Shown here one piece after another: positions 8,552-17,879 of a DNA stretch of 64,000 nt (position 1 is the stretch's first letter; every line of letters starts with the position of its first letter). Position numbers and translations under genes: made by a program. Source of the DNA: Lentilactobacillus fungorum (lineage in GTDB: Bacteria > Bacillota > Bacilli > Lactobacillales > Lactobacillaceae); NCBI RefSeq assembly GCF_016860605.1, contig NZ_BNJR01000016.1, forward strand, positions 248,001-312,000, written 5' to 3'. A model generated the notes under the pieces. It saw nothing but the letters and a program-made list of their open reading frames with translations, was not told the DNA's origin and did not search any database.

Positions 8552-9010
8552 TTATTTAGTGGGATCGGGTTGGACCAATCGCTTGATCAGTGGCTTAAGT
8601 CGGTAAAAAATAACTTCAGCAACCACAAAACCCACGGCCAGTGAAATGGCGATCGTTAGGGTGTTAAACAGATATTGAGATGTAAGCTGCTCGTGGCCGA
8701 GTGTGAAACTGCGCATGCATAGATACAAGATGCCGCCGGGAACCAATGAAACTAAGCTTGGCACGTAAATAATGTTTACTGGTACCCGAAACATCATGGC
8801 AGAAATGTTCCCTAAAATGCCGATGACAACGGCTGCCGTGAAGTTCGGCAAAATTAGACCGGGATCAACTTGAAGGACCAAATAGTAAGCGACCCAGGCA
8901 AGCGAGCCGGTAATCCCTGCTGGCAATAAGGACCGGCGGGGAACGTTAGTAATGAGGCCGAAGCCAACTGTTGAAAGAAAGCTAACAACGAATTCAACTA
9001 GAAGATGCAT
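8552..9010 (-). CDS. Threonine/serine exporter, ThrE C-terminal-half protein (DUF3815)
   Basis: A 152-residue integral membrane protein with about five hydrophobic segments (FVVSFLSTVGFGLITNVP, GITGSLAWVAYYLVL, PSLVSLVPGGILYLCMR). It matches the ThrE_2/DUF3815 half of ThrE-type exporters. The start ATG at 9010 overlaps the stop of the partner gene (TGATG), so they are translationally coupled; a longer upstream frame is rejected. It works with the DUF1212 half (9010-9789) to export threonine/serine or related solutes. A paralogous pair is at 26684-27907. Confidence 0.82.
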   Translation of the reverse strand: MHLLVEFVVSFLSTVGFGLITNVPRRSLLPAGITGSLAWVAYYLVLQVDPGLILPNFTAAVVIGILGNISAMMFRVPVNIIYVPSLVSLVPGGILYLCMRSFTLGHEQLTSQYLFNTLTIAISLAVGFVVAEVIFYRLKPLIKRLVQPDPTK

Positions 9011-9789
9011 CAAAAGCCCCCAATCCAGTGAAATGCGATGCTGCACAGAGACGTGCCCAATACGACGCCAGCACCAATTGAGCCAGCAATAATGATGGCA
9101 TCGACAGCGCGAACAACACCTGAAATGGTATTTTGGTCAATAACCTCTCTAAAGGCATTGGTGATTGCTACGCCTGGAACCAGCGGCATTAAGGCACTAA
9201 CAATGATACTGCCAGAACTGGTTGCAATGCCGAGCAGTTCTAATCCCGCGGCTAATAAGCCAACGACAAAGCCACCACAGCCCGCTGCAACGTAGGGCGT
9301 TTTAATTCGGCGGCTGGCAAGTTGAGCAGCTAAATAGCCAAAGGTGCCGACAAAAAAGGCTAATCCCAAGTCGCCCCAAGTCGCCTTGAATAGTAACATT
9401 GGGGCAACGGAAACAACCGCGGCGCCAAAAATCTTTTGTGGCCAAGTGAAGTCAATTACTTTCTGGTCAATTTGGTTGATCGTTTCTTTAAGTTGCTCAA
9501 ACGAGATTTTTCCTTCAACAAAGTTTCGTGAAGCGGTATTGATTTCGTCAACTTTTTCCAAATTAAAATCCCCGAGACGAACTTTAACCAAATGGGTATC
9601 GCTTTGCCGATTAGTGCCGACAAATAGGGCGGTAATTGTGGCATGGCAGCTGATATCAAAGTGCGCAGCTTTGCCAATATACTCAACCGTGCTTTCAACC
9701 CGAGCGGTTTCGGCCCCAGCGGTCAGTAAAATTTTGCCGACTTTTCCGCAAACAGCAATTAATTCATTTTCAGAAATGGATTGCGTCAT
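9010..9789 (-). CDS. Threonine/serine exporter, ThrE N-terminal-half protein (DUF1212)
   Basis: A 259-residue protein with a soluble N-terminal part (about 1-115; LLTAGAETARVESTVEYIG is the family signature) and C-terminal membrane segments ending in SALMPLVPGVAITNAFREVID, the ThrE/DUF1212 motif. ATG 9789 is preceded by TAGGAGG. It overlaps its DUF3815 partner by 1 bp. The family exports threonine and serine in Corynebacterium, where both halves are one protein; here it is split. It is divergent from the Met T-box promoter at 9988. Confidence 0.85.
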   Translation of the reverse strand: MTQSISENELIAVCGKVGKILLTAGAETARVESTVEYIGKAAHFDISCHATITALFVGTNRQSDTHLVKVRLGDFNLEKVDEINTASRNFVEGKISFEQLKETINQIDQKVIDFTWPQKIFGAAVVSVAPMLLFKATWGDLGLAFFVGTFGYLAAQLASRRIKTPYVAAGCGGFVVGLLAAGLELLGIATSSGSIIVSALMPLVPGVAITNAFREVIDQNTISGVVRAVDAIIIAGSIGAGVVLGTSLCSIAFHWIGGF

Positions 9790-9987
9790 AAGAACCTCCT
9801 ATGAATAGCGGAGCCAGACCGTTTAGAAAGTGGCACATAAACTTCCTTGAACAGAAAGTCTAGGATTGGATTTTTGTCAAAAAGGTTTAGGCACAAATTT
9901 TTGATTTGCCCACGCCCCGCATCGTTAATAGATTTATTATAAACTCATTTTGTGTTAGATAACGTCAAAATTCTTTGAAAAACCTCC

Positions 9988-10016
9988 TTGACAATGTGGC
10001 AGTACGATGATATTGT
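9988..10016 (+). promoter_or_regulatory. Promoter of the metA T-box transcript
   Basis: TTGACA (9988-9993), 17 bp, TATTGT (10011-10016), immediately upstream of the T-box leader. Confidence 0.7.
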
Positions 10017-10024
10017 TATGAGCA

Positions 10025-10363
10025 ATTATTAAAGATAAATGAGACGTTGAAGAGAAGAGTAACATTTATGCCGGCAGTACAGAGAGCTTCGGTTGATGAG
10101 AGAAGTGCCTGGTAGCGATGCGAAGATGAGCTCGGAGTCAGACATCCGGTTGAAAGGCGGGGTGTTCGGTAGCCACCGATATATAGCAGGGTATTTTTAG
10201 AGCGTGCAGCTATGGCTTTTACGTTAAAGTTGGAGTGGATTACTTACGCATACTTTTTAAGTACTTATTGAGGCTGTTGTTGTGAAGCGACAGTAAATTA
10301 GGGTGGCATCGCGAAGCTTTCGTCCCGTAGTTATAAATGACTACGTGGGCGAAAGCTTTTTTA
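10025..10363 (+). ncRNA. Methionine T-box leader of metA-metY
   Basis: T-box motif AGGGTGGCATCGCG at 10299-10312. Stem I has an AGAGAG bulge (10081-10086) and a GGTTG-type apical loop. The specifier string GCGAAGATGAGC places AUG at 10126-10128. The terminator pairs AAGCTTTCGTCCC (10314 on) with GTGGGCGAAAGCTT, ending in a T run near 10363. Uncharged tRNA-Met is expected to prevent termination and allow metA-metY transcription. Confidence 0.92.
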
Positions 10364-10392
10364 TTTTGGGGATTTTTGTGCCGTGCCGTATT

Positions 10393-10643
10393 TTAGGACA
10401 GCTGCGCCAGGCAGAAACCTCCATATAAGCACCTCTAACAAAAATCCCAGACCCGGGGATTTCTGTTAGAGGAGCCTTATATTCCGGTTTCTAAACGCCT
10501 GGCTCCGCTCACTTTCTTAGGACAGCTGCGCAAAGCAGAAAGCTGCGTGTAAGCACCTCAGCCACAAATCCCAAGCCCGGGGATTTCTGTCTGAGGAGCC
10601 TTACACTCCGCTTTCTAATCGCTTTGCCTCGCTCACTTATTTT
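10393..10643 (+). repeat. Array A: two SD-abutting palindromic repeat units before metA
   Basis: Two head-to-tail ~124-bp units start with TTAGGACAGCTGCG at 10393 and 10517; the array ends where TTAGGAG (10644) forms the metA ribosome site. Unit 1 has outer arms GCCAGGC/GCCTGGC and AGAAACC/GGTTTCT; unit 2 has GCAAAGC/GCTTTGC and AGAAAGC/GCTTTCT. The central hairpins close on GACCCGGGG or AAGCCCGGGG. Unit 2 is identical over 101 nt to the first unit of array C. The array lies between the T-box terminator and the gene. Confidence 0.9.
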
Positions 10644-10659
10644 TTAGGAGATGAGTAAC

Positions 10660-11535
10660 ATGACGGTAAATGCATTAAATGGATTTAATCTCGCAAACGG
10701 TAAATGGCAGAATCAACCATTGAAGAACTCATTATCAATTTTGGTATTGAATTTGATGCCTAATAAGCAAATCACGGAGTTGCAATTTTTATCCGGGTTC
10801 AATGATTGCCAACGGGATATTCAATTAACATTTATGTATCCCGCTACTCACCACTTTAAAGGAGTCCCCAAGAAGTTGGTTGCAAAAAATTATGTCAATT
10901 TAGATCAAGTAGCCAATCAACATTTTGATGGCCTGATTATAACTGGTGCGCCAATTGAGACATTGCCATTTGAACAGGTTGATTATTGGCCAGAATTATT
11001 AAAGATTATTGATTGGGCTAAAAGTCATGTAAGCGAACAGCTATACGAATGTTGGGCGGCGCAAGCAGGGCTATACCATGATTTTAGAATTACCAAACAT
11101 TTGCTACCGACTAAATTATTTGGCATCTACCAAGCCACTAAAGTAGACCACGAGTCACCACTTGCCCGTGGCTTTAGTGCCGGGGGTGTGATCAGGATGC
11201 CCCAGTCAAGACATACGGAAAGCAGCTTGGATGAAGCCCATCTGCCGGCCGGCTTAACAGTGATCGCCAGTTCAGCTGAAACCGGGGCGATGATTCTAAC
11301 TGCTTCTGAAAAGCATACGACCTATGTAACTGGGCATCCCGAATATCAAGCACGAACCCTTGCTGACGAATATGAACGGGATCTTAACAAACATCTGCCG
11401 ATTCAACTTCCTTCAAATTATTTTAAAGACCCGCTTGTAGGTGAAATCGACTATTCGTGGCGGGATGCCAGTACACGGTTTTACGATAATTGGACGCAAC
11501 TTTTGGCTATTAAGAAAGTAGGTTTATCAATATGA
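10660..11535 (+). CDS. metA: Homoserine O-acyltransferase (MetA family)
   Basis: A 291-residue enzyme of the MetA fold that acylates homoserine (acetyl or succinyl), the first committed step to methionine. Seen: the nucleophile context [14 protein letters not shown] (Cys) and the C-terminal [15 protein letters not shown] with catalytic His and Glu. Lactobacillus MetA proteins are generally annotated as O-acetyltransferases, which fits the O-acetylhomoserine sulfhydrylase partner. An ATG at 10651 directly abuts AGGAG (10646-10650); ATG 10660, 9 nt after it, is the better start. The stop overlaps the metY start (ATGA). Confidence 0.92.
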   Translation: MTVNALNGFNLANGKWQNQPLKNSLSILVLNLMPNKQITELQFLSGFNDCQRDIQLTFMYPATHHFKGVPKKLVAKNYVNLDQVANQHFDGLIITGAPIETLPFEQVDYWPELLKIIDWAKSHVSEQLYECWAAQAGLYHDFRITKHLLPTKLFGIYQATKVDHESPLARGFSAGGVIRMPQSRHTESSLDEAHLPAGLTVIASSAETGAMILTASEKHTTYVTGHPEYQARTLADEYERDLNKHLPIQLPSNYFKDPLVGEIDYSWRDASTRFYDNWTQLLAIKKVGLSI

Positions 11536-12851
11536 CAGAAAGCAATCATCAATTACATTTTGAAACGCTCCAAGTTCACGCCGGGCAAGTTGTCGACGAA
11601 ACGGGTTCACGAGCAGTGCCAATTTATCAAACAACTTCATATGTCTTTGACAGTCCTGAACAGGCGGCCGGCCGGTTTGGCTTGACCGATCCCGGTAATA
11701 TTTATACTCGGTTAACTAATCCGACAACGGATGTGGTGGACAAGCGGGTTGCCGCACTTGAAAATGGGACTGCTGGCGTGACTTTGGCAACCGGTTCGGC
11801 TGCTATTACGGCTGCAATCTTAAATGTGGCAAATAAGGGCGACGAAATCGTTTCTGCAAGTACGTTGTATGGCGGGACTTTTAACTTATTTAACGTGACT
11901 TTACCCAAATTAGGCATTAAAACTCACTTTGTAGATCCCGACGACCCCGAAAATTTTGAAACGCCCATTAATGAGCATACCAAAGCGTTATACGTTGAAA
12001 GTATTGGCAATCCAGGCATTAATCTAGTTGACTTTGAAGCAATTGCCCAGATTGCCCATCGCCACGGGATTATCTTGATTGTTGATAACACGTTTGGGAC
12101 GCCCTATCTGGTTAAACCATTGGATCACGGTGCCGATGTTGTGGTTCATTCGGCAACTAAGTTTATCGGGGGCCATGGCACCACAATGGGCGGCGTCATT
12201 GTTGAAAATGGCAAGTTTGATTGGAAAGCGAGCGGGCGCTACCCTGGTTTTACCGAACCGAATGCGCAATATAATGGATTGGTATTTGCCGATCTAGGTG
12301 GTAGCGCGTTTACAACTAAAGTGCGGGCTGAGTCGTTAAGAGATCTTGGGGCAACCATTAGTCCGTTTAACTCATTCCTGCTACTGCAAGGATTAGAGTC
12401 GCTTTCGCTGAGGGTTGAACGACACGTTGAAAATACAGAAAAGATTGTCAACTTTTTAGCTCATCATCAAAAGGTAGCTTGGATCAATTACCCAGGCCTC
12501 AAAGATAGTCGCTATCATGCTTTAGCCGAAAAATACTTCCCCAAAGGCGTGGGTTCAATCTTTACCTTGGGGTTAAAGGGGGGCGAAAAAGCTGGCAAAC
12601 AGTTAATTCAAAATTTGAAGCTGTTCTCATTGTTGGCAAACGTTGCCGATGCCAAATCCCTCATTATCCATCCAGCTTCAACAACGCATGCCCAACTTAA
12701 TGAAGAAGAGCTCAAGGAAGCCGGGATTACTCCAGACCTCATCAGAGTTTCCGTTGGCGTGGAAAACGTGGATGACTTAATCGCTGACTTGAGCCAGGCA
12801 TTGGATAAAATTCCGGTTGAAGCTGATCAACCAATCAGCGTACCAAAATAA
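11532..12851 (+). CDS. metY: O-acetylhomoserine sulfhydrylase / aminocarboxypropyltransferase
   Basis: A 439-residue PLP enzyme of the Cys/Met metabolism family. The PLP lysine is in [12 protein letters not shown] (about residue 214), with the substrate segment [20 protein letters not shown] near residue 57 and [10 protein letters not shown] before it. Length about 430 and the [18 protein letters not shown] segment are typical of O-acetylhomoserine enzymes rather than the shorter cystathionine enzymes. It turns O-acetylhomoserine plus sulfide (or methanethiol) into homocysteine (or methionine). Coupled to metA by ATGA overlap and controlled by the upstream T-box. Confidence 0.93.
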   Translation: MTESNHQLHFETLQVHAGQVVDETGSRAVPIYQTTSYVFDSPEQAAGRFGLTDPGNIYTRLTNPTTDVVDKRVAALENGTAGVTLATGSAAITAAILNVANKGDEIVSASTLYGGTFNLFNVTLPKLGIKTHFVDPDDPENFETPINEHTKALYVESIGNPGINLVDFEAIAQIAHRHGIILIVDNTFGTPYLVKPLDHGADVVVHSATKFIGGHGTTMGGVIVENGKFDWKASGRYPGFTEPNAQYNGLVFADLGGSAFTTKVRAESLRDLGATISPFNSFLLLQGLESLSLRVERHVENTEKIVNFLAHHQKVAWINYPGLKDSRYHALAEKYFPKGVGSIFTLGLKGGEKAGKQLIQNLKLFSLLANVADAKSLIIHPASTTHAQLNEEELKEAGITPDLIRVSVGVENVDDLIADLSQALDKIPVEADQPISVPK

Positions 12852-12875
12852 CCAGCACTGTTTATAACTATGTAA

Positions 12876-12923
12876 AGAGTCGCAGACAAGGTCGAGAAAA
12901 TCTTGCCTGCGACTTTTATTTTC
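12876..12923 (+). terminator. Intrinsic terminator after metY
   Basis: AGTCGCAGACAAG pairs with CTTGCCTGCGACT, followed by TTTATTTT. Confidence 0.85.
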
Positions 12924-12951
12924 ATGATATTATTCTTAAATTGAGATATTT

Positions 12952-13126
12952 ATTCATATATGAATCGTTGATTTTTAAGGCCACCATCAAAGGACAATTT
13001 AAAATTATTGCATAAAAATTTTATAACTTGTGATTATATTGAATAATTTTAAAAATAAGTTGCATTTAATGAGCTGACGTTGTAAGATGTTTTCAATTCA
13101 TTAATATTCGTGTAAATGAATATTAA
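12952..13126 (+). promoter_or_regulatory. Regulatory region of argCJBD with ArgR-like operators
   Basis: Three AT-rich palindromic candidates precede argC: ATTCATATATGAAT (12952-12965), TTGAATAATTTTAA near 13038, and TTAATATTC-N8-GAATATTAA (13101-13126), a perfect 9-bp inverted repeat ending 15 bp before argC. They resemble ARG boxes, whose halves carry TGAAT/ATTCA. ArgR-type arginine repression is the natural reading. The -10/-35 elements are not clear because the whole interval is AT-rich. Confidence 0.6.
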
Positions 13127-13141
13127 GTGTGAGGCGATTAG

Positions 13142-14170
13142 ATGCAAGTTGCGTTAGTAGGAATTACCGGTTACGCGGGAATGGTTCTTTATCAACTCCT
13201 GCAAAACCATCCGGCGGTTAGCGGGATTAATCTGTATGATCACAAATTGACCAAAGCGAGTGAATTAGACCAAGTTGTCCCGATTTTTAATGGCAATCAG
13301 ACACCAGTTTGGCCATATGATGACGATGCAATCATCAAAGATAACCAAGTGGTTTTCTTTGCCACCTCGGCTGGGGTGACAGCTAAAGTGGCACCTAAAT
13401 ATCTGGCGGCCGGTTTTCCGGTCATTGATCTATCAGGAGACATGCGCTTGAAAAACGAGCGGCAATATCTTAAATGGTATAACAAACCAGCTGCTCCGGC
13501 TAAGTTCCTGCGGCAATCCCACTATGGCCTCGCTGATTTGGTGTCTGCCAAGGCCCAAACTTATGTTGCCAACCCTGGCTGTTATGCGACGGCTACACTA
13601 TTGGGATTGGCGCCGCTGGTTCAAAATAATTTGATTGAACCAGATAGTATCATTGTTGATGCTAAGTCGGGCACGACTGGCGCTGGTAAAACACCGACGC
13701 CCAGTACGCATTTTACTCAAGTAGACGAAAACCTTCAGATTTATAAGGCAAATCGACATCAACACATTCCAGAAATGATGCAGGCGTTGAAACGTTGGAA
13801 CGAACAAATTCCGGCCATTCAATTCATGACGACTTTAGTACCAATCAGACGCGGAATTATGAGCACGATATACGCCAAAGTTCGCGCGGATATCACTGAA
13901 CAGATGCTGACTGAAGCATTCACCCAGACCTATCAGGATAAGCCATTTGTCAGTTACACGGGCAATCAACTGCCAGACATCAAGCAAACGGTTGGCACTA
14001 ATCAATGTGCAATCGGGACGGTTTATAACCCCGTTACTAACACCGTGATGGTTGATAGTGTCATCGATAATCTATTAAAAGGGGCAGCCGGCCAAGCAGT
14101 TCAAAATTTTAATCAACTGTTCGATTTTAAAGAAACTCAAGGACTGAAATTACAACCGTTTTTACCTTAA
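13142..14170 (+). CDS. argC: N-acetyl-gamma-glutamyl-phosphate reductase
   Basis: A 342-residue NADPH-dependent reductase converting N-acetylglutamyl phosphate to the semialdehyde. Seen: GITGYAGMVLYQLL Rossmann motif at residue 7, active-site Cys in VANPGCYATA (about 148), and KANRHQHIPEM with the catalytic His. First gene of argCJBD; GAGGCG upstream acts as ribosome site. Candidate ArgR operators sit directly upstream. Confidence 0.95.
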   Translation: MQVALVGITGYAGMVLYQLLQNHPAVSGINLYDHKLTKASELDQVVPIFNGNQTPVWPYDDDAIIKDNQVVFFATSAGVTAKVAPKYLAAGFPVIDLSGDMRLKNERQYLKWYNKPAAPAKFLRQSHYGLADLVSAKAQTYVANPGCYATATLLGLAPLVQNNLIEPDSIIVDAKSGTTGAGKTPTPSTHFTQVDENLQIYKANRHQHIPEMMQALKRWNEQIPAIQFMTTLVPIRRGIMSTIYAKVRADITEQMLTEAFTQTYQDKPFVSYTGNQLPDIKQTVGTNQCAIGTVYNPVTNTVMVDSVIDNLLKGAAGQAVQNFNQLFDFKETQGLKLQPFLP

Positions 14171-14189
14171 CCAAAGGAGCTTAAAAAGG

Positions 14190-15398
14190 ATGCAGATGAC
14201 AAGTGAAAATTCAATTCTAACGACTAAGTTTGCCTGGCCGTTGGGCTATTATTCTGATTCAGTTCATGTTGGTTTGAAACCCAATCAAGATGATATGGGG
14301 TGGCTTTATTCCAAGGTGCCGGCAGCAGCGGCCGGCGTCTACACGACCAATCAGTTCCAAGCAGCACCAACTAAACTCACTAAGCAAACGATTAATAGCC
14401 ACCATCAGATTCAAGCAGTGGTAATGAATAGTGGCAATGCCAATTCATGTAATGGCCCGAGTGGTTGGGCTGATGCAATGACAATGCAAAAAATCGCTGC
14501 CAAAAAATTAGCCATCGATCCCAACCTAGTGGCGATTGCATCAACTGGTGTCATTGGCGAACCGCTGCCAATGGCCAAAATTCAAGCAGGAATCAATCAC
14601 TTGGCCTTATCGCAATCAAAGGGCATCACTAAAGCAATTTTGACGACTGATACCCATCCCAAAACCATTACGCTTAAATGTGTCATTAATAATCGACCGG
14701 TCACGCTTACTGGTTTTTGCAAAGGATCTGGGATGATTCATCCTAACATGGCAACGATGTTGGGCTTCGTCGTCACTGACGCGGCAATCGAGGGATCCCA
14801 ATTGCAAAAATTATTACGGACAACGGTGGATGAGACGTTTAATCAAATTACGGTTGACGGCGATACGTCGACTAATGACATGGTGATGGTGATGGCAAAC
14901 GGATTGGCTGGCAATGAATCACTCAACGAGACTAATGAAGATTATCCAACGTTTGTAACCGCCTTTAAGCAAGTTTTGACCAAGCTGGCCCAAGAAATTG
15001 CCGGAGATGGTGAAGGTGCTTCCAAGTTAGTCGAAGTTAATGTTACTGGCGCTTACAATCATACGGAAGGCCAACAGGTTGCTAAGGCCGTTGTGGGATC
15101 TAATTTGGTGAAGGCAATGATTTTTGGCGCTGATGCCAATTGGGGTCGGGTCATGCAAGCGATTGGGCAGACAACGGCCCACGTGGATGTGAACGGCGTT
15201 CGGGTAGCCATTAATGGTACCCAGCTGGTGAAGAATAGTGTTGCCACTGAATTTGATGAGGCTAAAGTTGCCGCCAGTTTAAAAAACAGCCAAGTCACAA
15301 TCGAGGTTGATTTAAATGCCGGCTCGGCAGCTGGGACAGCGTGGGGCTGTGATCTCACCTACAAGTACGTTCAAATCAACGCGTCGTATCGAAGTTAG
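14190..15398 (+). CDS. argJ: Bifunctional ornithine acetyltransferase / N-acetylglutamate synthase
   Basis: A 402-residue ArgJ. It recycles the acetyl group from N-acetylornithine to glutamate and, when bifunctional, also makes N-acetylglutamate from acetyl-CoA. The self-cleavage site is seen in GSGMIHPNMATMLGF: Ala-Thr cleavage with Thr becoming the nucleophile of the beta chain. Two ATGs (14190, 14196) share the AAGGAG site at 14174-14179; 14190 is chosen. No separate argA is visible in this operon, consistent with the bifunctional form. Confidence 0.95.
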   Translation: MQMTSENSILTTKFAWPLGYYSDSVHVGLKPNQDDMGWLYSKVPAAAAGVYTTNQFQAAPTKLTKQTINSHHQIQAVVMNSGNANSCNGPSGWADAMTMQKIAAKKLAIDPNLVAIASTGVIGEPLPMAKIQAGINHLALSQSKGITKAILTTDTHPKTITLKCVINNRPVTLTGFCKGSGMIHPNMATMLGFVVTDAAIEGSQLQKLLRTTVDETFNQITVDGDTSTNDMVMVMANGLAGNESLNETNEDYPTFVTAFKQVLTKLAQEIAGDGEGASKLVEVNVTGAYNHTEGQQVAKAVVGSNLVKAMIFGADANWGRVMQAIGQTTAHVDVNGVRVAINGTQLVKNSVATEFDEAKVAASLKNSQVTIEVDLNAGSAAGTAWGCDLTYKYVQINASYRS

Positions 15399-15409
15399 GA
15401 GGTAGTTGG

Positions 15410-16162
15410 ATGAGTTCAACGATTGTCATTAAAGTTGGGGGTCACGCAACGAATCAGTTATCGCCGACCTTTTATCAACAATTAACCGCTTGGCACCAGG
15501 CTGGCAAGCACATTTTGATTATTCATGGTGGCGGACCGCAGATATCTGAATGGAGTTCGCAGCTTCATTTACCAATCAATCAAGTTGACGGAATTCGAGT
15601 GACAGATTCAAAAACCTTGAAAGTCACCCAAGCAGTGCTACTGGGATTAGTGCAGCCAATGCTTTGTAAACAATTAGCAGATCATGGGCTGCCAGTTATG
15701 GGGTTAAACGCGTCAGGACTGCCGGTTATTTACGGTGACTATCTTGACCAAGCTGTTTACGGAGAAGTTGGTCAAGTGATAGGGGTTAACCGTCAGTACA
15801 TAGATGATGCCTTGAGCGGCGGCCGCATCGGGGTGTGCGCACCGTTGGCGGTTAATGCTAGTGACCAACTATTGAACGTTAACGGTGATGCGGCCGCGGC
15901 TGGGGTTGCTAAATTGTTAAACGCTGAGAAGCTGGTTTTGCTGACCGATGTTCCGGGTGTGATGCTGGCTGACCACGTTGTTTCTCACTTAACGCAGGAA
16001 AAAGCGCAGCAACTTGTTGCCCAAAAACAGATTAAAGCTGGGATGCAGCCCAAATTAGCGGCAGCTTTTGAGGCCTTTAAAAGTGGTGTTAAAGAGGTTG
16101 CCATCACTAACGAATTAAAGCAACCAGGCACCAATTTGGTGAGTAAACAGATTGTGATGTAA
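15410..16162 (+). CDS. argB: Acetylglutamate kinase
   Basis: A 250-residue amino acid kinase. The glycine-rich IIHGGGPQISEW (about 38-49), the GLNASGLPV substrate segment and NVNGDAAAAGVAKLL nucleotide region fit ArgB. It is short, like the arginine-insensitive form without the N-terminal regulatory helix, so pathway control probably lies at ArgJ and at transcription. ATG follows AGGAGG by a good distance, 11 bp after argJ. Confidence 0.94.
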   Translation: MSSTIVIKVGGHATNQLSPTFYQQLTAWHQAGKHILIIHGGGPQISEWSSQLHLPINQVDGIRVTDSKTLKVTQAVLLGLVQPMLCKQLADHGLPVMGLNASGLPVIYGDYLDQAVYGEVGQVIGVNRQYIDDALSGGRIGVCAPLAVNASDQLLNVNGDAAAAGVAKLLNAEKLVLLTDVPGVMLADHVVSHLTQEKAQQLVAQKQIKAGMQPKLAAAFEAFKSGVKEVAITNELKQPGTNLVSKQIVM

Positions 16163-16176
16163 AGGAGATTAAAAGA

Positions 16177-17340
16177 ATGAATCATATTTTTCCCACGTAT
16201 CAACAGTACCCAATGGAAATTGTCTCGGGCCACGATTGGCATTTGACGGATAATAACGGCCAAACCTATTTAGACTTTACCAGTGGCATCGGCGTTTGCA
16301 GCTTTGGTTATAGCAATACCTGGATTGAGCAGCGGGTTATTAATCAGTTAGGCAAAATTTGGCATACGTCCAATTTATATCCCAGCCAGCTTCAAGATGA
16401 AGTGGCTAGCCTACTTTGCCCGAAAGACATGTTGGCATTTTTTTGCAATTCAGGAACCGAAGCTAACGAAGCGGCGTTTAAGTTGGCAAGAAAATATACT
16501 GGTAAGCAACAAGTTTTAGCATTTAAGAATGGGTTTCATGGCCGGACGTTTGGCTCAATGTCGTTAACGGGGAATCCCTCAATTCAGACGGGCTATACGC
16601 CACTTGTTCCTGGGGTTCAGTTTGCGGATTACAATGATGATCAAGCCATCAAGCAAATTAACGAGAATTTGGCGGCCGTCATCCTAGAAGTCATTCAAGG
16701 AGAAGGCGGCGTTTACGCGGGAGATCCTGATTGGCTGCACGCAGTTTCGCAGAAATGCCAGCAAGAAGGGGTCTTATTAATTGTTGACGAAGTCCAAACC
16801 GGTATCGGTCGGACTGGGACCAAATTTGCTTATGAACAGTTTGAGATGAAGCCAGACATCATTACCAGCGCGAAGGCCTTGGGAAATGGCTTGCCGATTG
16901 GCGCCATGATTGGCAAAAAAGAACTTGCGACCGCGTTTGGTCCTGGGGCTCACGGCACTACTTTTGGTGGCAACAAATTGGCACTGGCAGCAGCTAAGGC
17001 AGTATTAGAACAACTAACACCGACCTTCTTAGCAACCGTTCAGCAAAAAAGCCAAGTGGTGTTCAAAGAAATTACGACTAAGCTGACGCCACTGGAAGCA
17101 GTCGCCAGTGTAAGCGGTCAGGGCTTGATGATTGGGATTCATTTAAAGGATCAAGTTAAAGTCGCCGACGTGATTGCTAAGTTACAAGCAGCGGGACTAC
17201 TAACCCTACCGGCTAATCACAATACGCTGCGGTTGTTGCCACCCTTGGTTATGAGTGAAGCGGATTTACTTTTGGGAATTGATAAAATTGCAATTATCCT
17301 TGAAAAAATGGGCTCAAAGGTTCACTCAGAAGCTGAGTAG
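16177..17340 (+). CDS. argD: Acetylornithine aminotransferase
   Basis: A 387-residue class III PLP aminotransferase making N-acetylornithine from the semialdehyde and glutamate. PLP lysine in ITSAKALGNGLPIGAM (about 232), FCNSGTEANEAAFKLARKY near residue 89 and VDEVQTGIGRTG before the lysine are all present. AAAGGAG precedes ATG. Last gene of argCJBD and followed by a terminator; argF, argG, argH and carA/B are not in this window. Confidence 0.95.
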   Translation: MNHIFPTYQQYPMEIVSGHDWHLTDNNGQTYLDFTSGIGVCSFGYSNTWIEQRVINQLGKIWHTSNLYPSQLQDEVASLLCPKDMLAFFCNSGTEANEAAFKLARKYTGKQQVLAFKNGFHGRTFGSMSLTGNPSIQTGYTPLVPGVQFADYNDDQAIKQINENLAAVILEVIQGEGGVYAGDPDWLHAVSQKCQQEGVLLIVDEVQTGIGRTGTKFAYEQFEMKPDIITSAKALGNGLPIGAMIGKKELATAFGPGAHGTTFGGNKLALAAAKAVLEQLTPTFLATVQQKSQVVFKEITTKLTPLEAVASVSGQGLMIGIHLKDQVKVADVIAKLQAAGLLTLPANHNTLRLLPPLVMSEADLLLGIDKIAIILEKMGSKVHSEAE

Positions 17341-17416
17341 TTTTTAAAAAGTTATGTGTGAAGGCCACCGAAATATTGAGTCGCCTGTTGACAATCATTT
17401 TCAGTCACTATAAAAA

Positions 17417-17456
17417 AACGAAGCAATCAATGAAAAAATTGACTGCTTCGTTTTTG
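17417..17456 (+). terminator. Intrinsic terminator after argD
   Basis: AACGAAGCAATCAAT and ATTGACTGCTTCGTT form a 15-bp stem with one mismatch, followed by TTTTG. Confidence 0.9.
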
Positions 17457-17532
17457 TTATGATCAATTAGAATTTAGTTATCAAGGGAAAAAGTCAACAA
17501 GCGTTAGCTGATCGTTCCCCAGATTCTTTGCA

Positions 17533-17865
17533 TTATTTGAATTTAACGGCTGTTCCATAAGCGGCGACCGACTGCATATCAGCGCCAATTGAGCCGGAAT
17601 CAAACCGCATCATGACAACGGCATCCGCGCCCATCTCTTTGGCATTAGCCTTTAAGCGGTCTACCGAGACGTTTCGAGCTTCGTCAAGCATCTTAGTATA
17701 ATCCTTGATTTCCCCGCCAACAATGTTTTTCAAACCGGCACCGATATTTCTGACAACGTTTTTGGATTGGGTGGTCAAGCCAAAGACTTCACCAATCACT
17801 TCATAATCTTTTCCGGGAATATGTTCCGTCGTTGTTACAATAAATTGGTTGTTTGTGTCTGCCAT
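17533..17865 (-). CDS. YbjQ-family (UPF0145, heavy-metal-binding) protein
   Basis: A 110-residue soluble protein of the YbjQ/UPF0145 family, known as a small oligomeric fold of uncertain function. The typical [22 protein letters not shown] start and the [12 protein letters not shown] core are seen. An in-frame GTG (17877) gives a longer frame, but AAGGTGGAG is spaced for ATG at 17865. It is convergent with argD and has no obvious operon partner. The metal-binding label is historical; no clustered Cys/His are visible. Confidence 0.82.
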   Translation of the reverse strand: MADTNNQFIVTTTEHIPGKDYEVIGEVFGLTTQSKNVVRNIGAGLKNIVGGEIKDYTKMLDEARNVSVDRLKANAKEMGADAVVMMRFDSGSIGADMQSVAAYGTAVKFK

Positions 17866-17879
17866 GAGTTTCTCCACCT

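Noticed and set aside
9344-9808. A 154-codon plus-strand frame
   Set aside because: Shadow of the DUF1212 gene on the minus strand.
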